Of a DNA stretch of 64,000 bases, positions 10,275 through 20,246 are shown piece after piece. This stretch comes from Colwellia sp. TT2012. GTDB lineage: Bacteria > Pseudomonadota > Gammaproteobacteria > Enterobacterales > Alteromonadaceae. How positions within the stretch are numbered: the stretch's first letter is position 1; every line of letters begins with the position of its first letter. Below the pieces are notes generated by a model, which searched no databases, had not been told where the DNA came from, and saw only the letters and a program-made list of their open reading frames with translations. The stretch lies in assembly GCF_001440345.1 (NCBI RefSeq), contig NZ_LJYX01000002.1:222597-286596 (forward strand), written 5' to 3'. Both the position numbers and the translations under genes were made by a program.

Positions 10275-11471
10275 TTACTTATTACTATAACCCGTCATTT
10301 CAACAAAACCTTGGCCTTGATGACTGCCACTAAAAGTCACCATACCTTCAAAGTATTCAATACCAAAGCGCATAATTTGTTGCTCATTAACTACCGTCAC
10401 CTTGATGTCGATATTTTCTTTCGCGATAAGTAATGAAAATGATTGTGGGTAGGGGGAGTTACTGGTGAGGTTATGGTAGTGGCTGATAAGAGTGATATCG
10501 TTCGAGGCAATACTACGAATGTCACCATTGCGCATCATTATGCTGGCATACAAATAATCTTCTTGCTTTGAGCGAGCACGAAAAACCATCAAGGCAGTAT
10601 TGTCATTAAGGCGCAGTGCAAACCAGTCCCAACCTTGTTGATCTGGCCCTAGCGGTTGTGAAGACCATTCACGTTCGAACCAGGCTTGACCTGTCACTTT
10701 TTGCCATTTCCCTTGCCAATAGACCTTACCCGTGACTTCTATAAAAGGCTGAGAATAATAGTGGCTGGCGATATTTAAACTCGGGTGTTTAATGCTAAAG
10801 CCCTTTTCGCCCTGCAGAAAGAACTCTGCTGTTGTAGTTAGATTCAGTTCTACTTGCCAATGCTTTTCTCTCGTCGTTGTAGCGATCTTTTCCTTTATTG
10901 GACCATTTACTTTTGAAATATCTACGGCACTCTCTATCTCGGCAACATCCACTGCACTCGTTATTGAGCCAACCGCTGAGCCATAAACCAGGCTGGCGGG
11001 TAGCAAGGACGATGTGGACTGCCATTGCCAGTCATCTATTGTGGCATTAAAGGGCTCAGAAGATATGTTGACGTTGCCTAGCTCTTCGCGACCATGTCTA
11101 TAGGCGGTGTTATGGCTTTGTGCATCCGCTAAAGCGGCATGAGCGAAGTACCAATGTTTATCGCCAACCGCTCGGCGAAAAAGGGTCCATTGACTTGCCA
11201 ATGACTGGCCATGTTCAGTCGTTAACGTTGCGGTTAAATACCACCACTCTTGGCGATACGCTTTTTTCGGCGCATGGGCTTGTGGAAAAAGTATCAGATT
11301 ATGCATTGATGGACTAGCAAATTTACCGTCCGCATCGGTAAGGTATTTTAGTGGCTGGCGTTTTTTTTCCGCTTCTTCACTGCAGCCAGTAATAAGTAGA
11401 CCACTGGCTAGCAAGATTAATAGCGGTTTTAAACAATATTTTAAGCAATGCCTTAAGTAAAAAATCATCAT
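10275..11471 (-). CDS. CrtC/AttH-like (lipocalin-like) lipoprotein
   Basis: A 398-residue exported lipoprotein. The signal peptide ends in the lipobox LITGC with Cys30, followed by charged residues. The body matches the hydroxyneurosporene synthase/AttH-type fold: an early FPQAHAPKKAYRQEWWYLT block (FPxDHxxHxxyrtEWWY-like), then GQAWFEREWSSQPLG and GWDWFALRLNDN. It overlaps the permease gene by 4 bp (ATGA), so it is translationally coupled and is the third gene of an ATPase-permease-lipoprotein operon. It is probably the secreted partner or a substrate-handling subunit of the transporter; its ligand is unknown. The enzymatic activity of carotenoid CrtC should not be assumed. Confidence 0.85.
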   Translation of the reverse strand: MMIFYLRHCLKYCLKPLLILLASGLLITGCSEEAEKKRQPLKYLTDADGKFASPSMHNLILFPQAHAPKKAYRQEWWYLTATLTTEHGQSLASQWTLFRRAVGDKHWYFAHAALADAQSHNTAYRHGREELGNVNISSEPFNATIDDWQWQSTSSLLPASLVYGSAVGSITSAVDVAEIESAVDISKVNGPIKEKIATTTREKHWQVELNLTTTAEFFLQGEKGFSIKHPSLNIASHYYSQPFIEVTGKVYWQGKWQKVTGQAWFEREWSSQPLGPDQQGWDWFALRLNDNTALMVFRARSKQEDYLYASIMMRNGDIRSIASNDITLISHYHNLTSNSPYPQSFSLLIAKENIDIKVTVVNEQQIMRFGIEYFEGMVTFSGSHQGQGFVEMTGYSNK

Positions 11472-13906
11472 GACAAACTGGCCCTCACATTGAGCTTATA
11501 TAAGGGAATGGCTAATGCAGGTAATAATATCAATAGCCCGGTAACACTAGTGATAGCAAATGGCGCGATATCTAATACTAGCGGCATTGACCAGCCAAAT
11601 GATGCGGGTAGCACTTTTGCTACCAAGGCTTTAGCCAGTAAGCCAGCTATCGGCCAGCTAAGTAAAAGCACACCAAAAGCTAACAATAGCCACTGCATTA
11701 ACATATGACTAAAGAGCTCAATACGGCTATAACCCAAACTACTTAATATGTGTAAATCTGGTTTGCGCGCCAATTCTAAATTGTTGGCTGATAAAAACAG
11801 GCCAAAGCAGGCGATAATGAGTAAAACAAAAGCGATTGCCTGAGTCAGTACAAAAGTTTGCTTAAATATTGCTAGTGCCATTGTTTTGATTTCTTCAGGT
11901 AAAAATATCTGCTCGTTATCAAGACCTAACTGCTCAGCTAACGCGGCTGTACTTAGATTATTACGGCCCTTAAAGTAGACAGCAAAGCCATGTTCACGCC
12001 AGCCTGAAAGAGGAATTTCCTGGGCCTTTAACGGAATTTTGACCGAATAGCCTTGATTGCCATAGTCATAAAAAATGGCTGTTATGGTACAGGTGAGCTG
12101 TTGCAGGCCTTGCTCGACGGTGAACTGTTCATTTAAGGCTAAGCCTTTTTTAAGCGATAGCTGTTCGTTGATATAACAACTGAATTGCCCTGGTGATTGC
12201 TGCTTGGACGACCGTGCTTTAAACAATAAACTATTTTTTTGTTTAACCGACATAAGCGCATGAACCGCTAGGGTATCATTACCGTATTTGGCGATAGTCT
12301 GGTTAAATACCACATATTCATCAATATACTCTTGCTGTTTAAGCCAGGCCTCAACCTTGTTTTTTTGCTTGGGGTTATAACTGATAAAGAGGTCTGCACT
12401 CAACAACTGCTCTAAATAGGCAGTGAAAGCTTTTTCAAAACTGTTGACCATAAGCGCCGCGGAAATACTGGCGGTGAGTGCTAGGTAAAATGCTGCTAAG
12501 GGTAAATAGCGTCTACCCACTTGTTGGCGGGCATCTTTAACCACAAATTTGAGCCGAAAAGAGCGAGTGAAATAACTCATGCCCTTAAGTAAGTAACTCA
12601 ATATATTAGGTAATAAGGCGACACTGGCGATTAACAGTAGGCCATATTTTATCATTAATAGATGCCAGGAATTTTGTCCATAAACCTCAGGCCAAAGTAG
12701 GAAAATAGCCAGTAAGATTAGGCCAATGGCAGCGCTTGCTCGGTAGTTAAATGATTGAGGAACAATGCGGGCTGTTAGGGCGATTTTTGCTGAGCTAATA
12801 ATTCTAAACTGTTTAAATAGTGCCAACAAAACGGCCACGGCAGAAATAGCGAATGCCCATAAGCTATATAACCAATGCCATTGAAAATGTCCGCTTTGTC
12901 TTAGCTGATATAGCTGCTCTAAGGTAATTCCTAATATAGGCAGTAAGATTGAAACCAAGGCAAAAGCGATGGCAATACCAATAATACTGGCGAGCAAGGT
13001 TAATAGCAAAGCTTCACATAGCATAACTTTTAGAATGCTGGTTAATTCTACGCCAAGTAAGCGTAACTTTGCCGCTAACTCGCCGCGTTTTTGCCATGCT
13101 TGATCAGCGGCTTGAAAAGCGATAAATAAACTGACGATAAAGCCTAAAATGGCCAGTGCCGATAAATTTAAATGCAAAGCATCGGCAAAACCTTCTCGTT
13201 CTTCAAGTGACCAGGCCTCTTGAATGGATAAATGCTCGGGTAAAGCTGCGGCTAACCGTGCCTTTTCATCGGTGCTAATGGCGGTCACCATTAAATGACT
13301 AAAGCCTTTGATATCGGGAAATAGTTGCCAAGCAAGGGGTAAGTCAATTAAGGCGACTTTGCCCCAGTCATTGATTTGATTGTAGTTAACTTTAAATGAT
13401 TGGTCACCAGCTAAGGTGATTTGCTTGGTATCATTTTTATCTGTCGTTGAATTAAGCGTCAAGCCAAGGGCTTTGGCGTATTTGCTGCTTAGATTAATAT
13501 GATGAGTGGTAAAAATTTTTGGCAGGGTCAAAACCAGTGGCAGCATGTCCATGGCTCGGAATGATATTTGCTTACCGGAAGCAAGTGTTTTACCAAAAAG
13601 ATGTATTGGCGCAAGCTGATAAAAACCTTGGGCCTTTAACTTGCTAAAGTCATGGCGTGAAATAGTGTGCCCTTCATTGGCAACAATATAAAAACTTACG
13701 GGAGATTTTAACCCCCTATTGGCTGCTTGGTACTGCTGTTCGCTGGCATGATTTAATACCAGAATACTGAGTAGAGTGCTGGTGGCTATGGCTAAACTTA
13801 AAATAAAGCCAAGGTTTAATAGTGGTTTATGTAAGTATTCAGCAAGGTGTGCTTTAACAACCAATAAAAACTCACTATTTTTTTCTGTATTAGCTGTTTC
13901 TTTCAT
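11468..13906 (-). CDS. ABC transporter permease with duplicated FtsX/MacB-like domain
   Basis: An 812-residue inner-membrane protein with about 9-10 membrane segments. An N-terminal segment (about 32-50) is followed by a long periplasmic domain. Then come three segments (about 245-370), two more near 390-440, and one at about 467-490 before a second periplasmic domain. The last three segments are at about 690-800 (QAIAFVLLIIACFGLFL, LMQWLLLAFGVLLLSWPIAG, and a final LLILLPALAIPLY). This is two FtsX-type units fused, as in AttF/AttG or YbbP-like permeases. It begins 4 bp after the ATPase stop and overlaps the lipoprotein gene by 4 bp. These exporters usually act on lipids, lipoproteins or envelope substrates; the substrate here is unknown. 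Confidence 0.9.
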   Translation of the reverse strand: MKETANTEKNSEFLLVVKAHLAEYLHKPLLNLGFILSLAIATSTLLSILVLNHASEQQYQAANRGLKSPVSFYIVANEGHTISRHDFSKLKAQGFYQLAPIHLFGKTLASGKQISFRAMDMLPLVLTLPKIFTTHHINLSSKYAKALGLTLNSTTDKNDTKQITLAGDQSFKVNYNQINDWGKVALIDLPLAWQLFPDIKGFSHLMVTAISTDEKARLAAALPEHLSIQEAWSLEEREGFADALHLNLSALAILGFIVSLFIAFQAADQAWQKRGELAAKLRLLGVELTSILKVMLCEALLLTLLASIIGIAIAFALVSILLPILGITLEQLYQLRQSGHFQWHWLYSLWAFAISAVAVLLALFKQFRIISSAKIALTARIVPQSFNYRASAAIGLILLAIFLLWPEVYGQNSWHLLMIKYGLLLIASVALLPNILSYLLKGMSYFTRSFRLKFVVKDARQQVGRRYLPLAAFYLALTASISAALMVNSFEKAFTAYLEQLLSADLFISYNPKQKNKVEAWLKQQEYIDEYVVFNQTIAKYGNDTLAVHALMSVKQKNSLLFKARSSKQQSPGQFSCYINEQLSLKKGLALNEQFTVEQGLQQLTCTITAIFYDYGNQGYSVKIPLKAQEIPLSGWREHGFAVYFKGRNNLSTAALAEQLGLDNEQIFLPEEIKTMALAIFKQTFVLTQAIAFVLLIIACFGLFLSANNLELARKPDLHILSSLGYSRIELFSHMLMQWLLLAFGVLLLSWPIAGLLAKALVAKVLPASFGWSMPLVLDIAPFAITSVTGLLILLPALAIPLYKLNVRASLS

Positions 13907-13910
13907 CAGT

Positions 13911-14579
13911 TCAACCGGTAACTAAGCTGACAGTAGATTCTTGTAAACGATAGATTTTATCCATACTAGCAGCCACATCGGCGCTATGAGTCACCATAAG
14001 TAAGGCGGTGTTGTTGGACTTAGCTAGCTGGACTAACTGTGCTACTACCTGGCTACTATTCTGCTGGTCTAAATTTCCGGTTGGTTCATCAGCAAGCAAC
14101 AATTTTGGCTTACTGTTTAGCGCGCGAGCAATGGCTACTCGCTGCATTTCACCCCCTGATAAGGTTGCCGGATATTTTTTTAATAAGCTGCTAATACCAA
14201 GTTGCTCTGCTAGTGCTAAACCATGCATAACATCATAGCGACCAGCGAGTTTGGCACTGAACTCAATATTATCTTGCACCGATAAGCTAGTAAGTAAATT
14301 AAAGTGTTGGAAAATAATACCAATATGCTGTTTGCGTAACTGGCTAAGTTGTCCATCACTGGCTTGTGCTAAGGAAATACCAGCTACTTCAACTCTACCT
14401 TGCTGAATTGGCTCTAAACCTGCAATCAAGTTGAGTAGGGTGGTTTTGCCACTGCCGCTATCGCCCATCAAAGCCACACATTCACCCGGGGCAACGGATA
14501 AATTTAAATCGACTAATAATTGGCGATGAGTATCACCATCGATGATTTGATGATTGAGTGACTGGATAAGTAAGGACAA
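13911..14579 (-). CDS. ABC transporter ATP-binding protein (LolD/MacB-like)
   Basis: A 222-residue nucleotide-binding subunit. It has Walker A GDSGSGKT (39-46), Q-loop IIFQHFNLL (about 89-96), signature LSGGEMQ (140-146), Walker B LLLADEP (160-166) and the switch His in VTHSADVA. The start is a TTG with a near-perfect Shine-Dalgarno (AGGAGGT) just upstream. It is the first gene of the operon with the double-FtsX permease and the CrtC-like lipoprotein. That set resembles AttE-AttFG-AttH of Agrobacterium, with the two permeases fused here. Confidence 0.93.
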   Translation of the reverse strand: MSLLIQSLNHQIIDGDTHRQLLVDLNLSVAPGECVALMGDSGSGKTTLLNLIAGLEPIQQGRVEVAGISLAQASDGQLSQLRKQHIGIIFQHFNLLTSLSVQDNIEFSAKLAGRYDVMHGLALAEQLGISSLLKKYPATLSGGEMQRVAIARALNSKPKLLLADEPTGNLDQQNSSQVVAQLVQLAKSNNTALLMVTHSADVAASMDKIYRLQESTVSLVTG

Positions 14580-14933
14580 AACACCTCCTGTTATTATGAC
14601 GAACTAATGCGAGTTATTAGCATTATAGCGAAGCTAGCGTTAATCTCACCCCGCAAGAAGCGGTGAATATAAAAGTGATGCTGATTTTAACCTTGTAATA
14701 TATTACGACACTTTAAAAAAAATGTTTTAACCGCACTAGCTTATGCTTTTATATTGTACTCCTTTGGCAGATAGCTCTTGTACTAATCACATTATGTTAT
14801 TAATATCCTTCATGAATATCCCTTCATACTTATAATTAGCCTAAACAGCACAACCACTTTTAGGCTTGAAAAACACTGGCTGCTGAGCCTTGATAATAAT
14901 AGTGCTAGGGAAGCAGTTGCTTAAGGATTTCAA
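14580..14933. other. Divergent intergenic region
   Basis: 354 bp between the ABC operon (minus strand) and the diguanylate cyclase gene (plus strand). It should hold both promoters. I see no open frame, tRNA or clear operator. The ABC operon's Shine-Dalgarno lies at its left edge, and AAGGATTT before the cyclase ATG at its right edge. Confidence 0.5.
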
Positions 14934-16541
14934 ATGGCTTTAAAAACCAACAATGCAGTAATGCAAATTTTTGTCATGATTGTCGGCATCTTACTATCTA
15001 CATTAAGTGGCTGGTTTCTTTTTGATGTTGAAAAAAAAGCCATCATTAGTGAATTTCACAAGGATATTGACGAACGCGCTGCCTCATTATCTCGTGAGAT
15101 AGAAATAAATATTGAAGCACTATATACCTTAGCAACGTTATTTAGCCAAGCATCAACCCCTGATTTTCAAGCTTTTACCACGCAAGCAAGAAAGACCTTA
15201 AATCGTCATAATGATATCCAAGCTTTGGAATGGATACCCCGTGTGCCACACGATCAAAGACAAGCTTATGAGGCAGAGTTAAGAAAAAGTTTCCCTGACT
15301 TTGAGTTTACTGAACGTAAGGCGCAAGGCTATATGGCAGTGGCGCAGCAAAGAGCCGAGTATTTTCCTGTTTATTATGTTGAGCCTTTAGTTGGCAACGA
15401 AGCCGCATTTGGTTTTGACTTGGCGTCAAATGCCACACGTCGTGAGACGCTAGAAAAATCACGAGATAGCGCTACGGCGCGAGCTACGGCGAGTATCACC
15501 CTGGTGCAAGATAATGATAAGGAAAAAGCTTTTTTAGCCTTTTTACCAATATATAAAGGGCAACCAAGCACCTTAGCTAAGCGTAAAAAAAACTTACAAG
15601 GTTTTATTCTTGGGGTTTATCGTATCGCCGATATTTTTGTCAGCTCAACCCTAAATGATGAATTACTGGGCTTAGAAATTGACCTTGTTGATGAGACTGA
15701 TCCCAATAATATTGATTTGCTCTATACCCATAGTTCATCAACAGGTTTTATGGTTGATAGAAATATTATTTATAAAAAAGTACTACCTGAAATATTAGGA
15801 CGTAAGTGGAGTTTAATTGGTTCACCAACACAGAGCTATATTTCGGTAAGAAGAAGTGTACTGCCTCTGTTCGTCTTTGGTGCGGGTATTATTTTTACCC
15901 TATTTATTACTGCTTATATTCGTAGCATTACCAAGCGCGCCAATGTGGTACAAAGGATTGTTATCGAAAAAACCAATGAACTGAATGAAGCCAATAAAAG
16001 GTTAAAAAAGCTATCGAGGATTGATGGTTTGACCGGTATTGCCAATAGACGTTTTATGGATGAATTTTTAGATAGGGAATGGTTACGGGCTATCAGACAA
16101 GAATCATCAGTCTCCTTTTTGTTAATTGATATCGATTTCTTTAAAGCCTATAACGATAACTATGGCCATTTAGCCGGTGATGAGTGTTTGAAAAAGGTTG
16201 GTGCTTGTCTGAAACAGCAGGTGAATCGTGCTGTAGATATGGTTGCTCGATACGGTGGTGAAGAGTTTGCTTTTGTTTTACTTGATACTCACGATGTTCA
16301 ATTGATTGCCCAACGCTGCTTAAAATCTATTGAAGCGCTAAACATTAAACATGAGTTTTCTCAAGTTGAGGCGGTGATTACCATTAGTATTGGTTATAGT
16401 ACTATAGTGCCGCAAAAGGGCAGTGATCCCAGTAGTCTTATTGCTGCCGCGGATGAAGCATTATATAAAGCTAAAGAAAGCGGCAGGAATAACGCGCTTG
16501 CTAGTTTAACGGCTAATTCACCGCCAACCTTCAGCATATAA
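14934..16541 (+). CDS. CHASE-domain diguanylate cyclase (GGDEF)
   Basis: A 535-residue membrane sensor that should make cyclic di-GMP from GTP. The first membrane segment (about 9-28) leads into a periplasmic CHASE-type domain (about 40-290, with RHNDIQALEWIPRVP), then a second membrane segment (about 304-326), a short coiled coil (about 335-360) and a GGDEF domain. The active-site loop is RYGGEEF at about 439-445, an accepted functional variant. The metal site DIDFFKAYND and the C-terminal YKAKESGRNN are intact. RAVD lies five residues before GGEEF, so the inhibitory I-site (RxxD) is present and product inhibition is expected. No EAL domain is seen. The signal is unknown. Confidence 0.93.
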   Translation: MALKTNNAVMQIFVMIVGILLSTLSGWFLFDVEKKAIISEFHKDIDERAASLSREIEINIEALYTLATLFSQASTPDFQAFTTQARKTLNRHNDIQALEWIPRVPHDQRQAYEAELRKSFPDFEFTERKAQGYMAVAQQRAEYFPVYYVEPLVGNEAAFGFDLASNATRRETLEKSRDSATARATASITLVQDNDKEKAFLAFLPIYKGQPSTLAKRKKNLQGFILGVYRIADIFVSSTLNDELLGLEIDLVDETDPNNIDLLYTHSSSTGFMVDRNIIYKKVLPEILGRKWSLIGSPTQSYISVRRSVLPLFVFGAGIIFTLFITAYIRSITKRANVVQRIVIEKTNELNEANKRLKKLSRIDGLTGIANRRFMDEFLDREWLRAIRQESSVSFLLIDIDFFKAYNDNYGHLAGDECLKKVGACLKQQVNRAVDMVARYGGEEFAFVLLDTHDVQLIAQRCLKSIEALNIKHEFSQVEAVITISIGYSTIVPQKGSDPSSLIAAADEALYKAKESGRNNALASLTANSPPTFSI

Positions 16542-16575
16542 CTATGCTTTCTCCGGCTATTTACTTTATTTTAGG

Positions 16576-16605
16576 AAAAAAAAACCGATAGCAAAGGCTA
16601 TCGGT
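16576..16605 (-). terminator. Terminator-like hairpin reading on the minus strand
   Basis: A perfect 9-bp stem (16584-16592 with 16597-16605) with an AAAG loop. On the minus strand it is followed by nine T. No minus-strand gene ends here, so either an unrecognised small RNA terminates at this point or the element acts on the plus-strand 3' end. Confidence 0.5.
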
Positions 16606-16677
16606 GAGTTAGCTATGAGGAAAGCTAGAATATTCAATTATTACAACAAGCGTCCGTATAAGGGAACGAAGAGAAGT

Positions 16678-16700
16678 ATAGAGTAGACACTCTATTTTTT
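16678..16700 (+). terminator. Rho-independent terminator-like hairpin
   Basis: A 7-bp stem (16678-16684 with 16689-16695), loop AGAC, then a run of T to 16700. It is the probable end of the diguanylate cyclase transcript. The stem is AT-rich, so strength is uncertain. Confidence 0.5.
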
Positions 16701-16897
16701 CAAGTTAAAAATGTAATTTTATTTCATATTTGTTGTTTAATTACATTATTTCATGGCAAGTAAGAACTTATTATTCAGTTAGGTCAGCAAAGCTTTAGTT
16801 AAATCAATAAAAAACCTGCTGGGTATTTGGTGATTTAGCATGCATACAGTAAACTATCGACAATTATAGTTTTAATATTGCTTTAAGTGAAATTACC

Positions 16898-17737
16898 ATG
16901 TCATCCTCAGATAAAAATCCTCAAGCCAGTGACTTACCGACAAATCAGCAAACACCAACCGATGGCGACACTTCAGCCGATAACTCAGCCGAAAGTAAAG
17001 GTACTACGCACTTTGGTTATAAAACCATAGAAAAAGACGACAAAATATCTATGGTAGCAGGCGTGTTTCACTCGGTGGCAAAGCAATATGATGTGATGAA
17101 TGATTTAATGTCCTTTGGTATTCATCGCTTATGGAAACGTTTTACTATTGATGCCAGCGGTGTTCGTCCAGGCAATACCGTTTTGGATCTAGCCGGTGGT
17201 ACCGGTGATTTAACCGCTAAGTTTTCGCAACTCGTTGGTCGAGAAGGTAAAGTGATTTTAGCCGATATTAATAGCTCAATGTTAAATGTTGGTCGCGATA
17301 AATTACGTGATAAAGGTTTAGTGCAAAATATAGAATATGTACAAGCAAATGCTGAATATTTACCTTTTGAAGAGAATACTTTTGATATAGTCACTATCGC
17401 TTTCGGTTTACGTAATGTAACGGATAAAGATAAAGCCTTACGCTCAATTTATTCGGTATTAAAACCGGGTGGCCGTTTACTTATTTTAGAATTTTCCAAG
17501 CCAGAGCATGAGCTATTGAATAAAGCCTATGACTTCTATTCCTTCAATATTTTACCTAAAATAGGGGAGTTGGTGGCGAAAGATGGTGCAAGCTACCAAT
17601 ACTTAGCCGAATCAATTCGCATGCATCCTGATCAAGAAACCTTGAAAAGCATGATGGATAACGCCGGTTTTGAACAAACCAGTTTCAAAAATTTAACTGG
17701 TGGGGTAGTTGCCTTACATAAAGGCTACAAGTTTTAA
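16898..17737 (+). CDS. ubiE: Ubiquinone/menaquinone biosynthesis C-methyltransferase
   Basis: An S-adenosylmethionine-dependent methyltransferase that C-methylates the ring of ubiquinone (and demethylmenaquinone) precursors. The SAM motif DLAGGTGD lies at about 97-104, and the UbiE blocks [34 protein letters not shown] and [12 protein letters not shown] are near identical to E. coli UbiE. It has 279 residues against 251 in E. coli. The extra 28 or so are a polar, Asp/Ser/Thr-rich N-terminus before THFGYKTI. A later start is possible but no better ATG lies between. It begins the ubiE-ubiJ-ubiB operon; ubiJ starts 2 bp after its stop. Confidence 0.97.
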   Translation: MSSSDKNPQASDLPTNQQTPTDGDTSADNSAESKGTTHFGYKTIEKDDKISMVAGVFHSVAKQYDVMNDLMSFGIHRLWKRFTIDASGVRPGNTVLDLAGGTGDLTAKFSQLVGREGKVILADINSSMLNVGRDKLRDKGLVQNIEYVQANAEYLPFEENTFDIVTIAFGLRNVTDKDKALRSIYSVLKPGGRLLILEFSKPEHELLNKAYDFYSFNILPKIGELVAKDGASYQYLAESIRMHPDQETLKSMMDNAGFEQTSFKNLTGGVVALHKGYKF

Positions 17738-17739
17738 CT

Positions 17740-18435
17740 ATGCGAGCTTTGAATAACCAGGCATTCACTCAGATCAGTACTCAACTTAATTCGAAATTAA
17801 GAGATAGCCTATTATTACCACAAGTTGTCACGGCAACGCTTGAATTAATTATGAACAAAGCTTTGGCTTTAAATCATAATAAGGCCATCTCTTTTGCCGA
17901 GTTAAAGCAAAAAACGCTAACCCTTGAATTAGCTGAGCTTTCATTTCCGCTATCTTTTACTGTTAATACTAGCGATAGCTCAGCTGTGGTCATAGTTAGG
18001 TCTCAAACTGACAGTAGTGACTGTACGATAAAGACCAGTATAAAGGCGCTAAAAAAATTAAAAGCTAAGCAATCTCTAACACAATTAATCAAACAAGATG
18101 AATTAGATGTTAGCGGTGATATAAAAATAGCACAGCAATTTACTCACATTACTCAGTCACTGGCAATAGATTGGCAGTCTGAGCTAGCTAGGCACCTTGG
18201 TGATGTGCCCACCCATAAGTTACTACAGTTTAGTGATAAAATTAGCAAATCCATTTCTGCAACCGCGAAGCAGATTGAAACAGATATTAGCGAATATCTA
18301 GTACATGAAAAACGCTTACTGGTCACTATAAGTGAAGTAACTGTTTTTAACCGGCAAGCCAAAGAACTTGCCAATGAAGTTAACGTAATCTCTGCGCGTA
18401 TAGATCAAATTTTTGCTGATTTAGCTGAAAAATAA
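17740..18435 (+). CDS. ubiJ: Ubiquinone biosynthesis accessory factor UbiJ (SCP2 domain)
   Basis: A 231-residue protein in the position and of the size of UbiJ, a lipid-binding SCP2-domain scaffold for the late steps of aerobic ubiquinone synthesis. The SCP2-like part is at about 30-130, and the C-terminus (about 175-228) is a helical, coiled-coil segment ending EVNVISARIDQIFADL. Sequence similarity is weaker than for its neighbours, which is usual for UbiJ; the placement between ubiE and ubiB supports the name. It is co-transcribed with ubiE, with a 2-bp gap. Confidence 0.88.
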   Translation: MRALNNQAFTQISTQLNSKLRDSLLLPQVVTATLELIMNKALALNHNKAISFAELKQKTLTLELAELSFPLSFTVNTSDSSAVVIVRSQTDSSDCTIKTSIKALKKLKAKQSLTQLIKQDELDVSGDIKIAQQFTHITQSLAIDWQSELARHLGDVPTHKLLQFSDKISKSISATAKQIETDISEYLVHEKRLLVTISEVTVFNRQAKELANEVNVISARIDQIFADLAEK

Positions 18436-18489
18436 ATTCAAGCTTAATGAGTAAATACCACTAATAATGTATAGGAAATAGTAACCATC

Positions 18490-20058
18490 GTGAGTAGTAA
18501 ACGTCTTTATCAAATCGTTAAAACCTTCTTGAATTTTGGTTTAGATACAATGGTACCCGCAGGCTTGTTGCCTTGGTATGTAAAAGTCGGTCGAGCCAGT
18601 TTATTTTGGTTGCGAAACCAGCATAAAGATAAAACCCCAGAACGACGATTTCGTTTAGCGATAGAAACTTTAGGACCTGTTTTTATTAAATTCGGTCAAA
18701 TGCTATCGACTAGGCGTGACTTATTAACCCCAGAGTTAGCCGATGAACTTGCCTTATTACAAGACAAAGTAGCACCATTTGATGGCGAACAAGCTAAGCA
18801 ACTTATTATTGATGCCATGGGTATTGAAGTTTTTGAACAGCACTTTAAAGATTTTGACCTTACCCCTCTGGCGTCTGCCTCTATTGCGCAAGTTCATACT
18901 GCAACCTTAATTTCAGGCGAAGAAGAGCAAAAAATAGTTATAAAAGTTTTACGTCCCAATATAACTGAAACCATCTTAGCGGATATTAAAGTGATGTCAC
19001 TGTTTGCCGGCATTGTTGCGCGTTGGTTACCCGATGGTAAGCGTTTACGTCCTAAAGAAGTGGTACAAGAATATCGTAAAACCATTTTAGATGAGTTAGA
19101 CCTTAATCGTGAAGCGGGCAATGCTATTCAATTAAGACGCAATTTTGAACAAGGTAGCGAGTACGATAAAGCGCTTTATGTACCGGAAATACATAGTGAA
19201 TATAGCTTTAAGAATGTCTTAGTGATGGAGCGTATTTATGGTGTTGGTGTGGGTGATATCGCTAGACTAAACGAGCTTGGTGTCAATATGAAATTACTGG
19301 CTGAGCGTGGTGTTGAAGTCTTCTTCACCCAGGTATTCCGTGATAGTTTCTTTCATGCCGATATGCACCCGGGTAATGTTTTTGTTGATGTCACTAACCC
19401 TGATGATCCTACTTGGATTGCCATAGATTTTGGCATTGTTGGTACCTTAAACCGTGAAGATAAACGATATTTAGCCGAAAACTTTGTTGCTTTTTTCAAT
19501 CGCGATTATCGAAAAGTAGCACAGCTGCATGTTGATTCTGGTTGGGTACCGGCAAATACCAGTGTTGATGAATTTGAGTTTGCTATCCGTACTGTTTGTG
19601 AACCGATTTTCAATAAACCTTTGTCAGAAATATCATTTGGCCAAGTGCTGGTTAATTTATTTAATACCGCACGACGTTTTAATATGGAAGTACAACCGCA
19701 GCTGGTGTTACTGCAAAAAACCTTATTGTATATAGAGGGCTTAGGTCGTCAATTATATCCACAGTTAGATTTATGGCAAACGGCAAAACCATTCTTAGAA
19801 AACTGGGTTAAACAGCAGATGGGCTTTAAAGCTGTCTTTAGTAAAATTAAAGCTAACTTACCGTTCTGGAATGAAAAACTGCCTGAAATGCCAGATTTAA
19901 TTTACGATTACTTAAAAACCAGTCGTGAAAATCAGCATCAACAAACACAATTAATGCGGACTATGCTGGTTAGCCAGGGTAAACAGAATCAACGAGTTAT
20001 TTACAGTGTTGTTGTTGCCGCTATTATTATTGCCACTGCGATACTATTAAGCCACTAG
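18490..20058 (+). CDS. ubiB: Ubiquinone biosynthesis regulatory ATPase/kinase-like protein UbiB
   Basis: A 522-residue member of the ABC1/ADCK/UbiB atypical kinase family, needed for ubiquinone synthesis. The hallmarks are the KxGQ motif ([15 protein letters not shown]), the Ala-rich loop in [13 protein letters not shown], the VAIK-type Lys in VIKVLRP, the catalytic [11 protein letters not shown] at about 288, and the metal-binding IDFGIVG. The C-terminus has a hydrophobic anchor ([18 protein letters not shown]). The start is GTG, with AGGAAA upstream. It is the third gene of the ubiE-ubiJ-ubiB operon and its length matches E. coli UbiB (546) closely. Confidence 0.96.
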   Translation: MSSKRLYQIVKTFLNFGLDTMVPAGLLPWYVKVGRASLFWLRNQHKDKTPERRFRLAIETLGPVFIKFGQMLSTRRDLLTPELADELALLQDKVAPFDGEQAKQLIIDAMGIEVFEQHFKDFDLTPLASASIAQVHTATLISGEEEQKIVIKVLRPNITETILADIKVMSLFAGIVARWLPDGKRLRPKEVVQEYRKTILDELDLNREAGNAIQLRRNFEQGSEYDKALYVPEIHSEYSFKNVLVMERIYGVGVGDIARLNELGVNMKLLAERGVEVFFTQVFRDSFFHADMHPGNVFVDVTNPDDPTWIAIDFGIVGTLNREDKRYLAENFVAFFNRDYRKVAQLHVDSGWVPANTSVDEFEFAIRTVCEPIFNKPLSEISFGQVLVNLFNTARRFNMEVQPQLVLLQKTLLYIEGLGRQLYPQLDLWQTAKPFLENWVKQQMGFKAVFSKIKANLPFWNEKLPEMPDLIYDYLKTSRENQHQQTQLMRTMLVSQGKQNQRVIYSVVVAAIIIATAILLSH

Positions 20059-20103
20059 AGTTCATCACTAGTGGCTAGTGCTTCAAGTTAAAACTGCCAG
20101 TAT

Positions 20104-20246
20104 GTTTTCACTGCCTTAGCTTTAGCAAGCTGGGCAGGTAAACTTGCTTGCATGTTTGATTAAGCTTGCTTGCTCAACGTGCGAGACTGTTTTTTCGTGG
20201 TGTTTTTTTCATAGCTCAAAGTTGCCAATTTAACTCATCTTGTGGC
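20104..20246 (-). repeat. Decayed tandem copy of the 3' end of rep
   Basis: About 140 bp closely resembling the last 128 bp of rep (20249-20376), with substitutions and several indels. In the rep frame it reads PQDELNWQL and then a stop, and downstream it still shows the VEQA-type stretch out of frame. It begins at the base right after the intact rep stop codon. There is no start codon and no independent function; it is a gene-end remnant between ubiB and rep. Confidence 0.85.

Larger units (their letters stand above)
16542..16897. other. Intergenic region with two opposed terminator-like hairpins
   Basis: 356 bp between the cyclase gene and ubiE. It holds a hairpin at 16584-16605 whose T run is on the minus strand, and a hairpin at 16678-16700 whose T run is on the plus strand. 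The remainder is AT-rich and presumably contains the ubiE promoter. No open frame was seen. Confidence 0.5.
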
